A stretch of 44,689 nucleotides of DNA from Flavobacteriia bacterium (lineage in GTDB: Bacteria; Bacteroidota; Bacteroidia; Flavobacteriales_D; Crocinitomicaceae): positions 1 to 44,689 of the forward strand of contig CANHVK010000012.1 in the NCBI GenBank assembly GCA_947464135.1, given 5' to 3'. The position numbers and the translations under genes are program-made. Positions 17,616 to 25,199 of this stretch are shown here, one piece after another. The notes beneath the pieces are model-generated. The model was not told the origin of the DNA, did no database searches, and was given only the letters and a program-made list of their open reading frames with translations. Each line of letters begins with the position of its first letter. Positions within the stretch are counted from its first letter, which is position 1.

Positions 17616-18065
17616 ATGAAACGATTAAATCTTCCGAATGCTCCTTTGCGATTGACCCAAAAAGGTGAAATCATTTATGTGCATTGCCAAGTACGAAAAA
17701 AGAATTTAGTACTTACTCCCGAAGAATGGGTCAGACAACATGTAATTCATTTTCTATTATCTCATTCAGAAGTTCCTATTGGACTAATAAATACGGAAGT
17801 AGGAATGAAAATAAATAAACTCAAACGACGTTCGGATGTGATTGTATTTGGTTCTGATACATCCGTATTGTTATTAGTTGAATGCAAAGCACCTGAAGTT
17901 CCAATAAACGAGAAAGTACTTCATCAAGCAGCACAATACAATTCTCATGTTAAAGCCCGCTACATATGGCTTACAAATGGTTTAGACCATCATTTATATC
18001 ATATCAATCATCAAACTGGTGAGATTGCAAGATTGGAAGAATTGCCGAAGTATAAGGAATTATGA
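17616..18065 (+). CDS. Stand-alone HsdR N-terminal (PD-(D/E)XK-like) domain protein
   Basis: A 149-residue protein resembling only the nuclease-type N-terminal domain of type I restriction subunits. The core is KRRSDVIVFG (about 68-77) followed by LLLVECKAPEVP (88-99), giving the D...ExK arrangement of PD-(D/E)XK nucleases, then a helix with HQAAQYN. There is no helicase part. In Bacteroidota such a protein is commonly placed beside holA, so it is probably a core gene rather than a fragment of the nearby hsdR; a DNA-repair or replication role is possible but unproven. The ATG at 17616 is preferred over the GTG two codons earlier. It is convergent with hsdR, 21 bases apart. Confidence 0.8.
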   Translation: MKRLNLPNAPLRLTQKGEIIYVHCQVRKKNLVLTPEEWVRQHVIHFLLSHSEVPIGLINTEVGMKINKLKRRSDVIVFGSDTSVLLLVECKAPEVPINEKVLHQAAQYNSHVKARYIWLTNGLDHHLYHINHQTGEIARLEELPKYKEL

Positions 18066-18086
18066 ATAATGGGGTATGAGTTAAAC

Positions 18087-20993
18087 CTACTTCACGCCAT
18101 TTACAAAAGTCTCTACGAAATCTAAAATCTTAGAAAGTAATCTATCTCCGATGGTTTTTCGTTCTAATAGCTTTGGTTTTTCTCCTTCGATTAAATCTAA
18201 CAACTCATTTCTTAACGGTTCTCTTTCTGCAAATAAATACGTTTCAATCAATTTTTCTGTTTTCTCTTCTGATAAATTCTCTTCGGCTACAATTTGTTTG
18301 AACGCTTTGATTTGTTCTGATGTCCAGAAACGCTCAAATTCATCAGAAACATCTTCTGAATTTTGAATAATCGGAAGGTTTTCTTGAATGAATTTTTCGA
18401 TTAATTCTCGTTTGGTTCTCAATGTTGGATCACCGGTTAATAAATCAACAATCTCTTTTTTCTTCTTCTCTATTTCATTCGGTTGGGATTCTTTTAAGCC
18501 TGCTAAAAGATTGAGTATGTAGTTTACATTGATTTCATCTCTATGAATTAATTCTAATTCAAAATCGACATCTTCCAATATGGAAACTTTTTCTTTTTCA
18601 GTTGTTTTGCGAACGGTTTCATATATATCTAAATACTTGCTTTTGTAGTCTTCGAATTCTTGTTCGTTCATTTCTAAACCATCGTGCGTAAAATCTGAAA
18701 ACGTAGTTAGAATGTTTTTGATGCGCATTAACTCACGAAATGCTTTTACAAATTCTAATTTGCTTGTTTCGTTGTTCAATTCATTTACACTGTCTATGGT
18801 TGGAACAAGTTTCAAAAGCGTTTCGTATGCTTCGTTGAATTTACTCACGTAATCTTCATACGGTTGCATTATAATTACATCTTTCGCATCTTTATTCGAA
18901 AACAAGGCAATAGCATCATCAGTAGCCTTTTTTAGATTTCTAAATGAAAGAATATTCCCTTGTGATTTTAATTCGTCTAATATTCTATTTGTTCGTGAAT
19001 AGGCTTGAATTAAACCGTGGTATTTTAAATTCTTATCGACATACAATGTATTTAATCCTGGACTATCAAATCCTGTCAAAAACATATTGACAACCAATAA
19101 AATATCAATTTGCTTTTCTTTTACTTTTTTTGAAATGTCGTTGTAGTAATTGTAAAACAACACACTGTCTTTGGTGGAAAATTTAGTCCCGAAAAGCGTA
19201 TTGTAATCCCCTATAAACGATTCTAATTTATCGCGTGAATGTTCATCTTTTTTACCGTAAACAGCCATTGGTTCAGCGACCATTCCTAAGGTTGAACTTT
19301 CTTCGTTGAAATCAAAATTATAGGAACCATCAGCACCCTGGTCTTCTTCATTTGCTGTATAACTGAAAATCGTAGCGATTTTTAAGTTGTGTTTTCCTTC
19401 TTCTTTCTTTTGTTTGAAGAGTTCGTAATAAGCAATCAAAGTATCGACACTATTAACACAAAACATCGCGGTAAAGGTTCTGCTATGTGTTTTTCGGCTG
19501 TGGTTATCGATGATATAATCAACAATTTTATTTAACCGAATTGGGGAATTCATTAATTCTGCGGTATCGATATCTTCAACCTCAATATCTATGTTTGTGC
19601 GACTATCTTCTTTTTGTTTATAACGTCCAACGTATTCTACTGAAAAACGCAACACGTTTTCATCGTTAATTGCATCAGTTATCACGTATTTGTGTAAACA
19701 TTCACCAAAAAGTTCTTTGGTTGTTCGTTTACCCAATTCATTTTTCACTGCATTTTCAGCGAAAATGGGTGTACCGGTAAAACCAAACATCTGACTATTA
19801 TTGAAAAACGCTTTGATTTTCGCGTGTGTTTCACCAAATTGAGAGCGATGGCATTCATCAAAAATAAATACAATACGCTCGTCTTTCAGTTTATCCATTT
19901 TTTCTAAATATTGCTTTTTGCTAATAGCAGTATTTAGTTTTTGAATGGTGGTTACGATGAGTTTGTTATTCTTTAATTCGCCTTTTTTGTCTTTATAATT
20001 ATCGATGAACTGATTCACCAAGTTAGTCGTGTTATCAGTTCCATCTACACTTCCATCGGAGAAACCATTGAATTCTTTGGTTGTTTGGTAATCCAAGTCT
20101 TTACGATCGACGACAAAAACCACTTTTTTCACTTGTGGCAAGTTCATTAAAATTTGACTTGCTTTGAATGAAGTCAAGGTTTTACCTGAACCTGTGGTAT
20201 GCCAAATGTATCCGTTTTTATTGGTGTTTTTGACTGTTTCGATTAATGATTCAACTGCATAATATTGATAAGGGCGCAACACCATCAATACTTTGTGTGT
20301 TTCATTTAACACGATGTATTTAAAAATCATTTTAGAAATGGTACACGGCTCTAAAAATTCAGAAGTAAAACCATTCAATATGTTCGTTAATCGTTTGTTG
20401 TTTTTATCTGTCCAATAAAAGGTTTGTTTGAACGATTGCTTTTTGTTGTTGGCGTAATATTTGGTGTTTACTCCATTACTAATGATGAATAACTGAACGT
20501 ATTGAAACAAAGCAGCGCCTGCGCCAAATGAATGTTTTTGATAGCGGCCGATTTGATTGAATGCTTCTTTTAACTCTAATCCTCTGCGTTTTAATTCTAT
20601 TTGAACCAATGGCAATCCATTGATTAATAAGGTAACATCGTACCTGTTTTTGTATTCTCCCTTAATGGTTACTTGATGTGTGACTTGAAATTGATTTTGA
20701 CACCAAAATTCTGAATTAATGAATTCGAAATAAAGGTTATCACCTGCATCGCTAACAATATGTTGTTTTTCACGCAAGGTTTTTGCTTTTTCGAAAACGG
20801 TTCCTTTGCTCAAAATATTCAAGACACGTTCAAATTCTTTGTCGGTAAACTGAATGTTATTATGTTTCTCTAATTGTTGTTTTAGATTGATTAATAGGTC
20901 TTTTTCATCTTTAATGGAAACGAAACCATATCCCATTCCTGTTAATAAGGAAACCAACTGTTCTTCTAATACTAATTCTGGTTGTTTTGCCAT
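18087..20993 (-). CDS. hsdR: Type I restriction endonuclease subunit R
   Basis: The motor and nuclease subunit of a type I restriction-modification enzyme: with HsdM and HsdS it translocates unmodified DNA and cuts at a distance. The 968 residues hold an N-terminal nuclease domain (D119 in RYDV, E133-x-K135 in QIELKRRG), a SF2 helicase with Walker A HTTGSGKT at 265-272 and DECH at 379-382, then GFTGTP and the second RecA domain (FDSPGLNTLYVDKNL, AYSRTNRI), and a helical C-terminal tail. All key residues are intact, so the subunit should be active. Its start lies one base after the Abi-gene stop, so it is likely co-transcribed with that gene, while hsdM-hsdS lie beyond a terminator. Confidence 0.97.
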   Translation of the reverse strand: MAKQPELVLEEQLVSLLTGMGYGFVSIKDEKDLLINLKQQLEKHNNIQFTDKEFERVLNILSKGTVFEKAKTLREKQHIVSDAGDNLYFEFINSEFWCQNQFQVTHQVTIKGEYKNRYDVTLLINGLPLVQIELKRRGLELKEAFNQIGRYQKHSFGAGAALFQYVQLFIISNGVNTKYYANNKKQSFKQTFYWTDKNNKRLTNILNGFTSEFLEPCTISKMIFKYIVLNETHKVLMVLRPYQYYAVESLIETVKNTNKNGYIWHTTGSGKTLTSFKASQILMNLPQVKKVVFVVDRKDLDYQTTKEFNGFSDGSVDGTDNTTNLVNQFIDNYKDKKGELKNNKLIVTTIQKLNTAISKKQYLEKMDKLKDERIVFIFDECHRSQFGETHAKIKAFFNNSQMFGFTGTPIFAENAVKNELGKRTTKELFGECLHKYVITDAINDENVLRFSVEYVGRYKQKEDSRTNIDIEVEDIDTAELMNSPIRLNKIVDYIIDNHSRKTHSRTFTAMFCVNSVDTLIAYYELFKQKKEEGKHNLKIATIFSYTANEEDQGADGSYNFDFNEESSTLGMVAEPMAVYGKKDEHSRDKLESFIGDYNTLFGTKFSTKDSVLFYNYYNDISKKVKEKQIDILLVVNMFLTGFDSPGLNTLYVDKNLKYHGLIQAYSRTNRILDELKSQGNILSFRNLKKATDDAIALFSNKDAKDVIIMQPYEDYVSKFNEAYETLLKLVPTIDSVNELNNETSKLEFVKAFRELMRIKNILTTFSDFTHDGLEMNEQEFEDYKSKYLDIYETVRKTTEKEKVSILEDVDFELELIHRDEINVNYILNLLAGLKESQPNEIEKKKKEIVDLLTGDPTLRTKRELIEKFIQENLPIIQNSEDVSDEFERFWTSEQIKAFKQIVAEENLSEEKTEKLIETYLFAEREPLRNELLDLIEGEKPKLLERKTIGDRLLSKILDFVETFVNGVK

Positions 20994-20994
20994 T

Positions 20995-21924
20995 TTACTT
21001 CCAAATAGGTTCTTGATCCCAATTGTTTAAAAACCCCAATTTATAAATTGAAATTGAAGGATATCTTTTAAATAAATCTAAAATATCATGCTGAATTTTA
21101 TTGTTCTTATCAACTATTTTACATTGATAAACCAAGCAAGAAATAATAATGAAAGGCTTTTTTAACTGTACTGGTGTAATTGGATTTTGAAACCAAGTAC
21201 CTATTGGATTTTTTAAATTGAAAATAGGTGTTTTAACCATATTTTTACTCCAAAGTCTTGAATGATGTGCAATAATGTTTCGAACATAAGTAATTGACTC
21301 TAACCAAGAAGATAACTCAGAGTGAAAATTTAATCCCATTTCTTTTGAAATTATTGATTTCTCAGGTAATTGGTGTTTTAAATTTTTGAATAATTTAGAC
21401 AAAGTACCTAATGATGCTACTTCTAATAATTTCCAAGCATCAGCATCTAGTTTTGGATATCTTTTTTTGTGATCTTGAACAAAAATTTCTTGACTTCTAT
21501 TGAACTCTTTTTTTAATTCTGAGATCGTATTATCGTATATCGTAGTTATTGTTCCATCTTTTAATTTTAAAGGGACTTTTTCAAATAATTTTTCATTTTT
21601 ATACCATAATCCACCGTAAGCAAGAGATAGATGATAAATCATTTTAGTTCTCAATGAAATCTCTATTAATTCTATTGCATTGAACAAAATTAATCTCAAT
21701 TCTTTATCAAAATTATACCTTTCAATGACTTCCTCGAAATAAACATTTTCTTCAAATTGATGATTGATTTTGTCAACTTGTAAATCCCACCAATACCCTT
21801 TTAGTCGATAATAACTAATATTCTTTAAATAATTTACTGCATTAGTTTCGTTTTTGAATAACATTCCTCGTGATTTCAATAATGTTATTTGATCATTTAA
21901 AGAATATGCAGGTTTATTTGGCAT
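20995..21924 (-). CDS. Abi family protein (Abi_2/AbiF type, HEPN)
   Basis: A 309-residue protein of the Abi_2 family (lactococcal AbiD/AbiF relatives), proteins that stop phage by abortive infection. The N-terminal pattern KPAYSLNDQITLLKSRGM and YRLKGYWWDL is typical. The motif RNIIAHHSRLWSKN (215-228) contains the R-x4-H signature of HEPN ribonucleases (R215, H220). The start is placed at ATG 21924 (MPNKPAYSL); an upstream in-frame ATG at 21969 would add 15 residues without family support. It has its own promoter box and runs into hsdR with a one-base gap. A stand-alone RNase toxin of this kind may act when restriction fails (inference). Confidence 0.9.
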   Translation of the reverse strand: MPNKPAYSLNDQITLLKSRGMLFKNETNAVNYLKNISYYRLKGYWWDLQVDKINHQFEENVYFEEVIERYNFDKELRLILFNAIELIEISLRTKMIYHLSLAYGGLWYKNEKLFEKVPLKLKDGTITTIYDNTISELKKEFNRSQEIFVQDHKKRYPKLDADAWKLLEVASLGTLSKLFKNLKHQLPEKSIISKEMGLNFHSELSSWLESITYVRNIIAHHSRLWSKNMVKTPIFNLKNPIGTWFQNPITPVQLKKPFIIISCLVYQCKIVDKNNKIQHDILDLFKRYPSISIYKLGFLNNWDQEPIWK

Positions 21925-21986
21925 AGGTATAAAAAAAAATGACCCGAATGCAGATCTTACGGTATGCATAACGGGTACTGTTAATA

Positions 21987-21994
21987 CAAATATA
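21987..21994 (-). promoter_or_regulatory. Promoter -7 box for abi-hsdR
   Basis: TATATTTG on the minus strand, a full TAnnTTTG match, 62 bases before the Abi ATG. It lies between the transposase gene and the Abi gene, so it would drive abi and hsdR without hsdM/S. Confidence 0.6.
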
Positions 21995-22052
21995 CAATTA
22001 AATTACTTTTTTATTATAAAAAAATACTTTTTCATCTATTTAAAAAAGAACA

Positions 22053-22733
22053 TTATGTAGTTCTACAAAATGTATCTTCCTTCCATTTTGATGGATTTTT
22101 TTCAATGTAATTTTGAATATTTTCGAACGCCAATGAATTTCGAATGATGTGATCGTGATAATTCGATTGCCATTTAAAATCGGGATTTATTTTTCGGTTG
22201 TGAATGGTTACCATTCGTTTGTATTGATTTATAATTACTCCAATTGTTCCGGGTTTCCATTCGTCGATTTTACCTCCGTTTGAGATGCCCAAATTGGGCA
22301 TCTCTGGGGACGGGGGTTGTGTGGTGGGGGTTAATATGCCCAATTTGGGCATATCGGTGGATGGTGTGGTGGATATTGTGGTGGATGGTGTGGTGGATAT
22401 TGTGGAGATGCCCAAATTGGTTGTTGATATGCCCAATTTGGGCATATCAACAGCCGGTTTATCAATAATCAATATACCATGGGTATGATTGGGCATCACC
22501 ACAAAATTTCCCAATTCGATGAATGGAAAATGATTGGGTATTTCCAACCAAAATCGGGTTGCATTTTCTCCTAATTGGTTTAAATGCATTTCTCCATTTT
22601 TTATTTCTCCAAAATAATGTTTTCTATCTTGTGTACAAATGGTGATGAAATAGGCGGAATTTCTACCGTAATCCCAATTTTTCAAGCGATTGGATGCTAT
22701 TCTATATTTATTTTGAAATTTTTTCTGTGACAT
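22053..22733 (-). CDS. REP-associated tyrosine transposase (Y1/HUH family)
   Basis: A 226-residue single-strand DNA transposase of the IS200-like TnpA_REP (RAYT) group. The HUH histidines are in MPNHTHGI; YFITICTQDR precedes it; the catalytic tyrosine is probably in QNYIEKNP near the C-terminus, after WQSNYHDHIIRN. Between about residues 93 and 150 sits a low-complexity insert with the peptide MPKLGI/MPNLGI three times and ISTTPSTT twice, encoded by palindromes and a 24-base direct repeat. RAYTs are usually immobile single-copy genes tied to palindromic REP sequences. It lies between the hsdS terminator and the Abi promoter, splitting the restriction locus. Confidence 0.9.
   Translation of the reverse strand: MSQKKFQNKYRIASNRLKNWDYGRNSAYFITICTQDRKHYFGEIKNGEMHLNQLGENATRFWLEIPNHFPFIELGNFVVMPNHTHGILIIDKPAVDMPKLGISTTNLGISTISTTPSTTISTTPSTDMPKLGILTPTTQPPSPEMPNLGISNGGKIDEWKPGTIGVIINQYKRMVTIHNRKINPDFKWQSNYHDHIIRNSLAFENIQNYIEKNPSKWKEDTFCRTT
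22282..22304. repeat. Palindrome 1 inside the transposase gene
   Basis: GAGATGCCCAA-a-TTGGGCATCTC, arms of 11 bases, perfect. It belongs to the same family as the repeats at 22334-22354 and 22422-22452, with a truncated copy (left half and centre) at 22405-22420. Confidence 0.9.
22334..22354. repeat. Palindrome 2 inside the transposase gene
   Basis: ATATGCCCAA-t-TTGGGCATAT, arms of 10 bases, perfect. It shares the core TGCCCAA/TTGGGCA with the other copies. Confidence 0.9.
22356..22403. repeat. 24-base direct repeat, two copies
   Basis: Two exact head-to-tail copies (22356-22379 and 22380-22403) of a GGTGGATGGTGTGG-type unit. On the minus strand each encodes an eight-residue Ile/Ser/Thr/Pro block of the transposase. 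Recent duplication is likely because the copies are identical. Confidence 0.9.
22422..22452. repeat. Palindrome 3 inside the transposase gene
   Basis: Perfect inverted repeat with 15-base arms around one central T. The core GATATGCCCAA/TTGGGCATATC is shared with palindromes 1 and 2. As single-stranded DNA it would form a stable hairpin, the kind of structure RAYT enzymes recognise. Confidence 0.92.
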
Positions 22734-22860
22734 TCTCTTCTTTATTATTCATTTAAAACAACAAAAAACCTATAACACTGTTAATCAATTAATAACAGAT
22801 GTATTTTTTCGTTATTTACATTAATTTAATAAAAAAGATCGGTTCAAAAAATAGAAATAG

Positions 22861-22903
22861 AAGAAATAAAAAAGGCGAGATTATCGAAAAATCTCGCCTT
22901 TTT
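22861..22903 (-). terminator. Strong terminator after hsdS
   Basis: GGCGAGATT (22873-22881) and AATCTCGCC (22889-22897) form a 9-bp stem around 7 bases. On the minus strand the stem is followed by TTTTTTATTT; on the plus strand by a T-run, so it could work both ways. It lies 23 bases past the hsdS stop and closes the hsdM-DUF1016-hsdS transcript. Confidence 0.9.
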
Positions 22904-22925
22904 TACTCATTTCGAGTATGGTTTC

Positions 22926-24152
22926 CTAACAAAACATTCCTTGTAACAACCCTTTTTTATATTCTTCCGTATTTTTTATCTGCTGATTTACTATCTCTAT
23001 TTTTTCATCAATAACTGATAAGAAATTTGCGATTTTGGTTTGTTCTTCAATAGATGGTACAGGGAAAATAAATCTACCTATATCATCATTAGAAATATTA
23101 GGTTGGGCGCCTGTCGAAGGAATTGATTGTATATATTCAATAAATGTGTGATTTTGCATTACATAAAAGAAAAAGTTCAAACATTGTTCCGTACGAAATG
23201 TTGCGACTCGCTGATTAATGTAATACTCAATATTATCATTTATTCTACCAATTTTACCAAATGTTGCGCCTGACAAAGCAATAACAAAATCACCTTTACT
23301 AACTTTATATTTATCATTTGGTAATTCGCTGGAATATACACCTGTAAAATTTTCATTCAAAATATTTTTAGTAATATCACCAATTCGTAAAACTTTATTT
23401 TTCCCTTTACCGAACAATTGACTTTTAAATGCAAAACCACCTTGAATTAGAACAACCTCCCCCAATCTCTTCTCTTCCCATTCCGGATACTCGTTACCCT
23501 CTTCATCTTTAAAACGCAACTCTTGTGAGAATATCTTCTGCATTACTCCCTTTTTGTATTGCTCTAATTTGTTTTTCTTTTCTTTTAAAAGGGCTAATTT
23601 CTCATCAACGGCAGTTAAAAACGATGCGATTTTTTGTTGCTCGGATAAACTAGGGAATGGTAAACTTATATTTGACAAAGTATCTTGACCGATATTGTAT
23701 CTTGTACTACCACCCGCTCTTTTTGTAATCTCGTCTCTCGATAAATCGGTTTTCAGTAGTTTGTTAAAAAAAACAGGTTCATAATCTCCTATTTTTGCTC
23801 CACGAATTACAAAACCACCGAAAACAGCATTTTTATCTTTATCTAAATAAACGTTCGCAGAACCAACTTCTTCCCTTGTTTCAGAACTCCTTTGGAATAA
23901 AATATCTCCGTATTTCACTAAATTTTTTGATGCTATATTTTCATCTATATCAACTCTACCAATTATATTATCATAATTGATATAATCATTATTTAATATA
24001 TCTAAAACATTGATGAACTTGTACCCTTTACCGTATTGTTCTTTTGAAGCATTTATTCCATTTTTAAAATCTAACAACTGATTTAACTTTATTAATTTCC
24101 AATCTCCTTTAAACTCCGGAAACCTCAAACTTGGTTGTAACTTTTCCATCAT
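22926..24152 (-). CDS. hsdS: Type I restriction enzyme specificity subunit
   Basis: Provides DNA target recognition for both methylation and restriction. The 408 residues show the two-fold HsdS layout: target recognition domain 1 (about 15-165), central conserved coiled coil (EQQKIASFLTAVDEKLALL, 171-189, ending near 207), target recognition domain 2 (about 225-365) and the second coiled coil (EEQTKIANFLSVIDEKIEI, 369-387). Both halves are complete, so the target is expected to be bipartite. No partial or inverted second hsdS copy is near, so there is no sign of a recombination-driven specificity switch. The ATG overlaps the DUF1016 stop by four bases; a second Met follows immediately. Confidence 0.95.
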   Translation of the reverse strand: MMEKLQPSLRFPEFKGDWKLIKLNQLLDFKNGINASKEQYGKGYKFINVLDILNNDYINYDNIIGRVDIDENIASKNLVKYGDILFQRSSETREEVGSANVYLDKDKNAVFGGFVIRGAKIGDYEPVFFNKLLKTDLSRDEITKRAGGSTRYNIGQDTLSNISLPFPSLSEQQKIASFLTAVDEKLALLKEKKNKLEQYKKGVMQKIFSQELRFKDEEGNEYPEWEEKRLGEVVLIQGGFAFKSQLFGKGKNKVLRIGDITKNILNENFTGVYSSELPNDKYKVSKGDFVIALSGATFGKIGRINDNIEYYINQRVATFRTEQCLNFFFYVMQNHTFIEYIQSIPSTGAQPNISNDDIGRFIFPVPSIEEQTKIANFLSVIDEKIEIVNQQIKNTEEYKKGLLQGMFC

Positions 24153-25198
24153 TTCAAAAGATTAGTGTTTGGTTTGTCTTCATCATCTTGAATTAATTGT
24201 TTTAATTCGTCCTCATTCGGTAAAAATTGAGCAATCTCGTTTGGTAATTCTGTGTATGTATAAGTAGCAACTCCAACAGGTCTATTCACCAATTCTAATG
24301 CGTATTCGACCGTGATTTTACTTTTGTTTTTACACAGCAAAATGCCAATACTTGGCTTGTCGTCTTCGTATTTAACAGTTTTGTCTAACAAATGTAAATA
24401 CCAGTTTAGTTGTTGACTGTGTTCTGGTTTAAACTCCGTTGCTTTTAGTTCTACGGCAATCATTCGTTTCAATTTACGATGATAAAACAAAATGTCAATA
24501 AAATATTCTTTATTATCCAATTCCAATCTAAATTGTCGCCCCATAAATGCAAAATCAGAGCCAAATCGACCTAATGTTTTTGTAATATTATTCACTAATG
24601 CATTTTCAAGTTGCCTTTCTGTGTGTACATCCTCTAATTCTAAAAATGATAAATCGTATTCATCCCTAAATTCAAGTCGGTATTCCGTTAATTCCTTCTC
24701 TTCAATTGTTTTTATGAAATTGTTTTGAAAATTTAATGTTTTCGCATAAGCATCAAACCTAATTTCTTCCTCTAAAACACTTCTGCTCCAACCACGTTCA
24801 TTACTTTGTTGTAGGTAAAACAAAATTGCGTCAACGTCTTTTATTTTAGTAAAAATCAAATCAATATGTCCCCAAGGTAATTTTGCCACAGCCTGTGGCA
24901 AAATTGAATATTCCTGACATTTTTCATAAATGTATTTCATTCTTCGGATGTTACGAAGTGAAAAACCTTTAACACCAGGATATTCCGTTTGTAAATCAGA
25001 TGATAATTTGTCTACAACAGCATCACCCCATCCCAAAGAAACTTTTAACGAAATCACTTTTCCAATTTCCAAATACATTAAAATCAATTCAGTATTAACC
25101 GCGCGTAAACTTTTTAATCGAGCAGAATTAATATTGTTTTTAATTTCTAAAATCGTTTGATGATAATCAGTAGGTAAACTGTTTTTTTGCAATTCCAT
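24149..25198 (-). CDS. DUF1016 (YhcG-type) PD-(D/E)XK nuclease
   Basis: A 349-residue protein of the DUF1016/YhcG family. The N-terminal half is the helical YhcG_N domain (SLGWGDAVVDKLSSDLQ and RNIRRMKYIYE). The C-terminal half has the nuclease core FIDILFYHRKLKRMIAVELKA: D235, E250 and K252 in the D...ExK order, so the site looks intact. Genes of this family are often found inside type I restriction operons, where their role is not established. Here it starts one base after the hsdM stop and overlaps hsdS by four bases, so it is made in step with the methylase subunits. Confidence 0.92.
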   Translation of the reverse strand: MELQKNSLPTDYHQTILEIKNNINSARLKSLRAVNTELILMYLEIGKVISLKVSLGWGDAVVDKLSSDLQTEYPGVKGFSLRNIRRMKYIYEKCQEYSILPQAVAKLPWGHIDLIFTKIKDVDAILFYLQQSNERGWSRSVLEEEIRFDAYAKTLNFQNNFIKTIEEKELTEYRLEFRDEYDLSFLELEDVHTERQLENALVNNITKTLGRFGSDFAFMGRQFRLELDNKEYFIDILFYHRKLKRMIAVELKATEFKPEHSQQLNWYLHLLDKTVKYEDDKPSIGILLCKNKSKITVEYALELVNRPVGVATYTYTELPNEIAQFLPNEDELKQLIQDDEDKPNTNLLK

Positions 25199-25199
25199 C

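Noticed and set aside
22244-22488. Rightward open frames antisense to the transposase gene
   Set aside because: They exist because the palindromes and GGT-rich repeats are free of stops on both strands. They show no start context or family, while the leftward frame carries a full HUH transposase.
22778-22798. Inverted repeat CTGTTA...TAACAG near the transposase start as an element end
   Set aside because: Only six base pairs, with no matching copy at the other end of the gene.
22926-24152. Phase-variable specificity (hsdS shufflon)
   Set aside because: Only one hsdS is present, complete, with no inverted partial copy or recombinase gene nearby.
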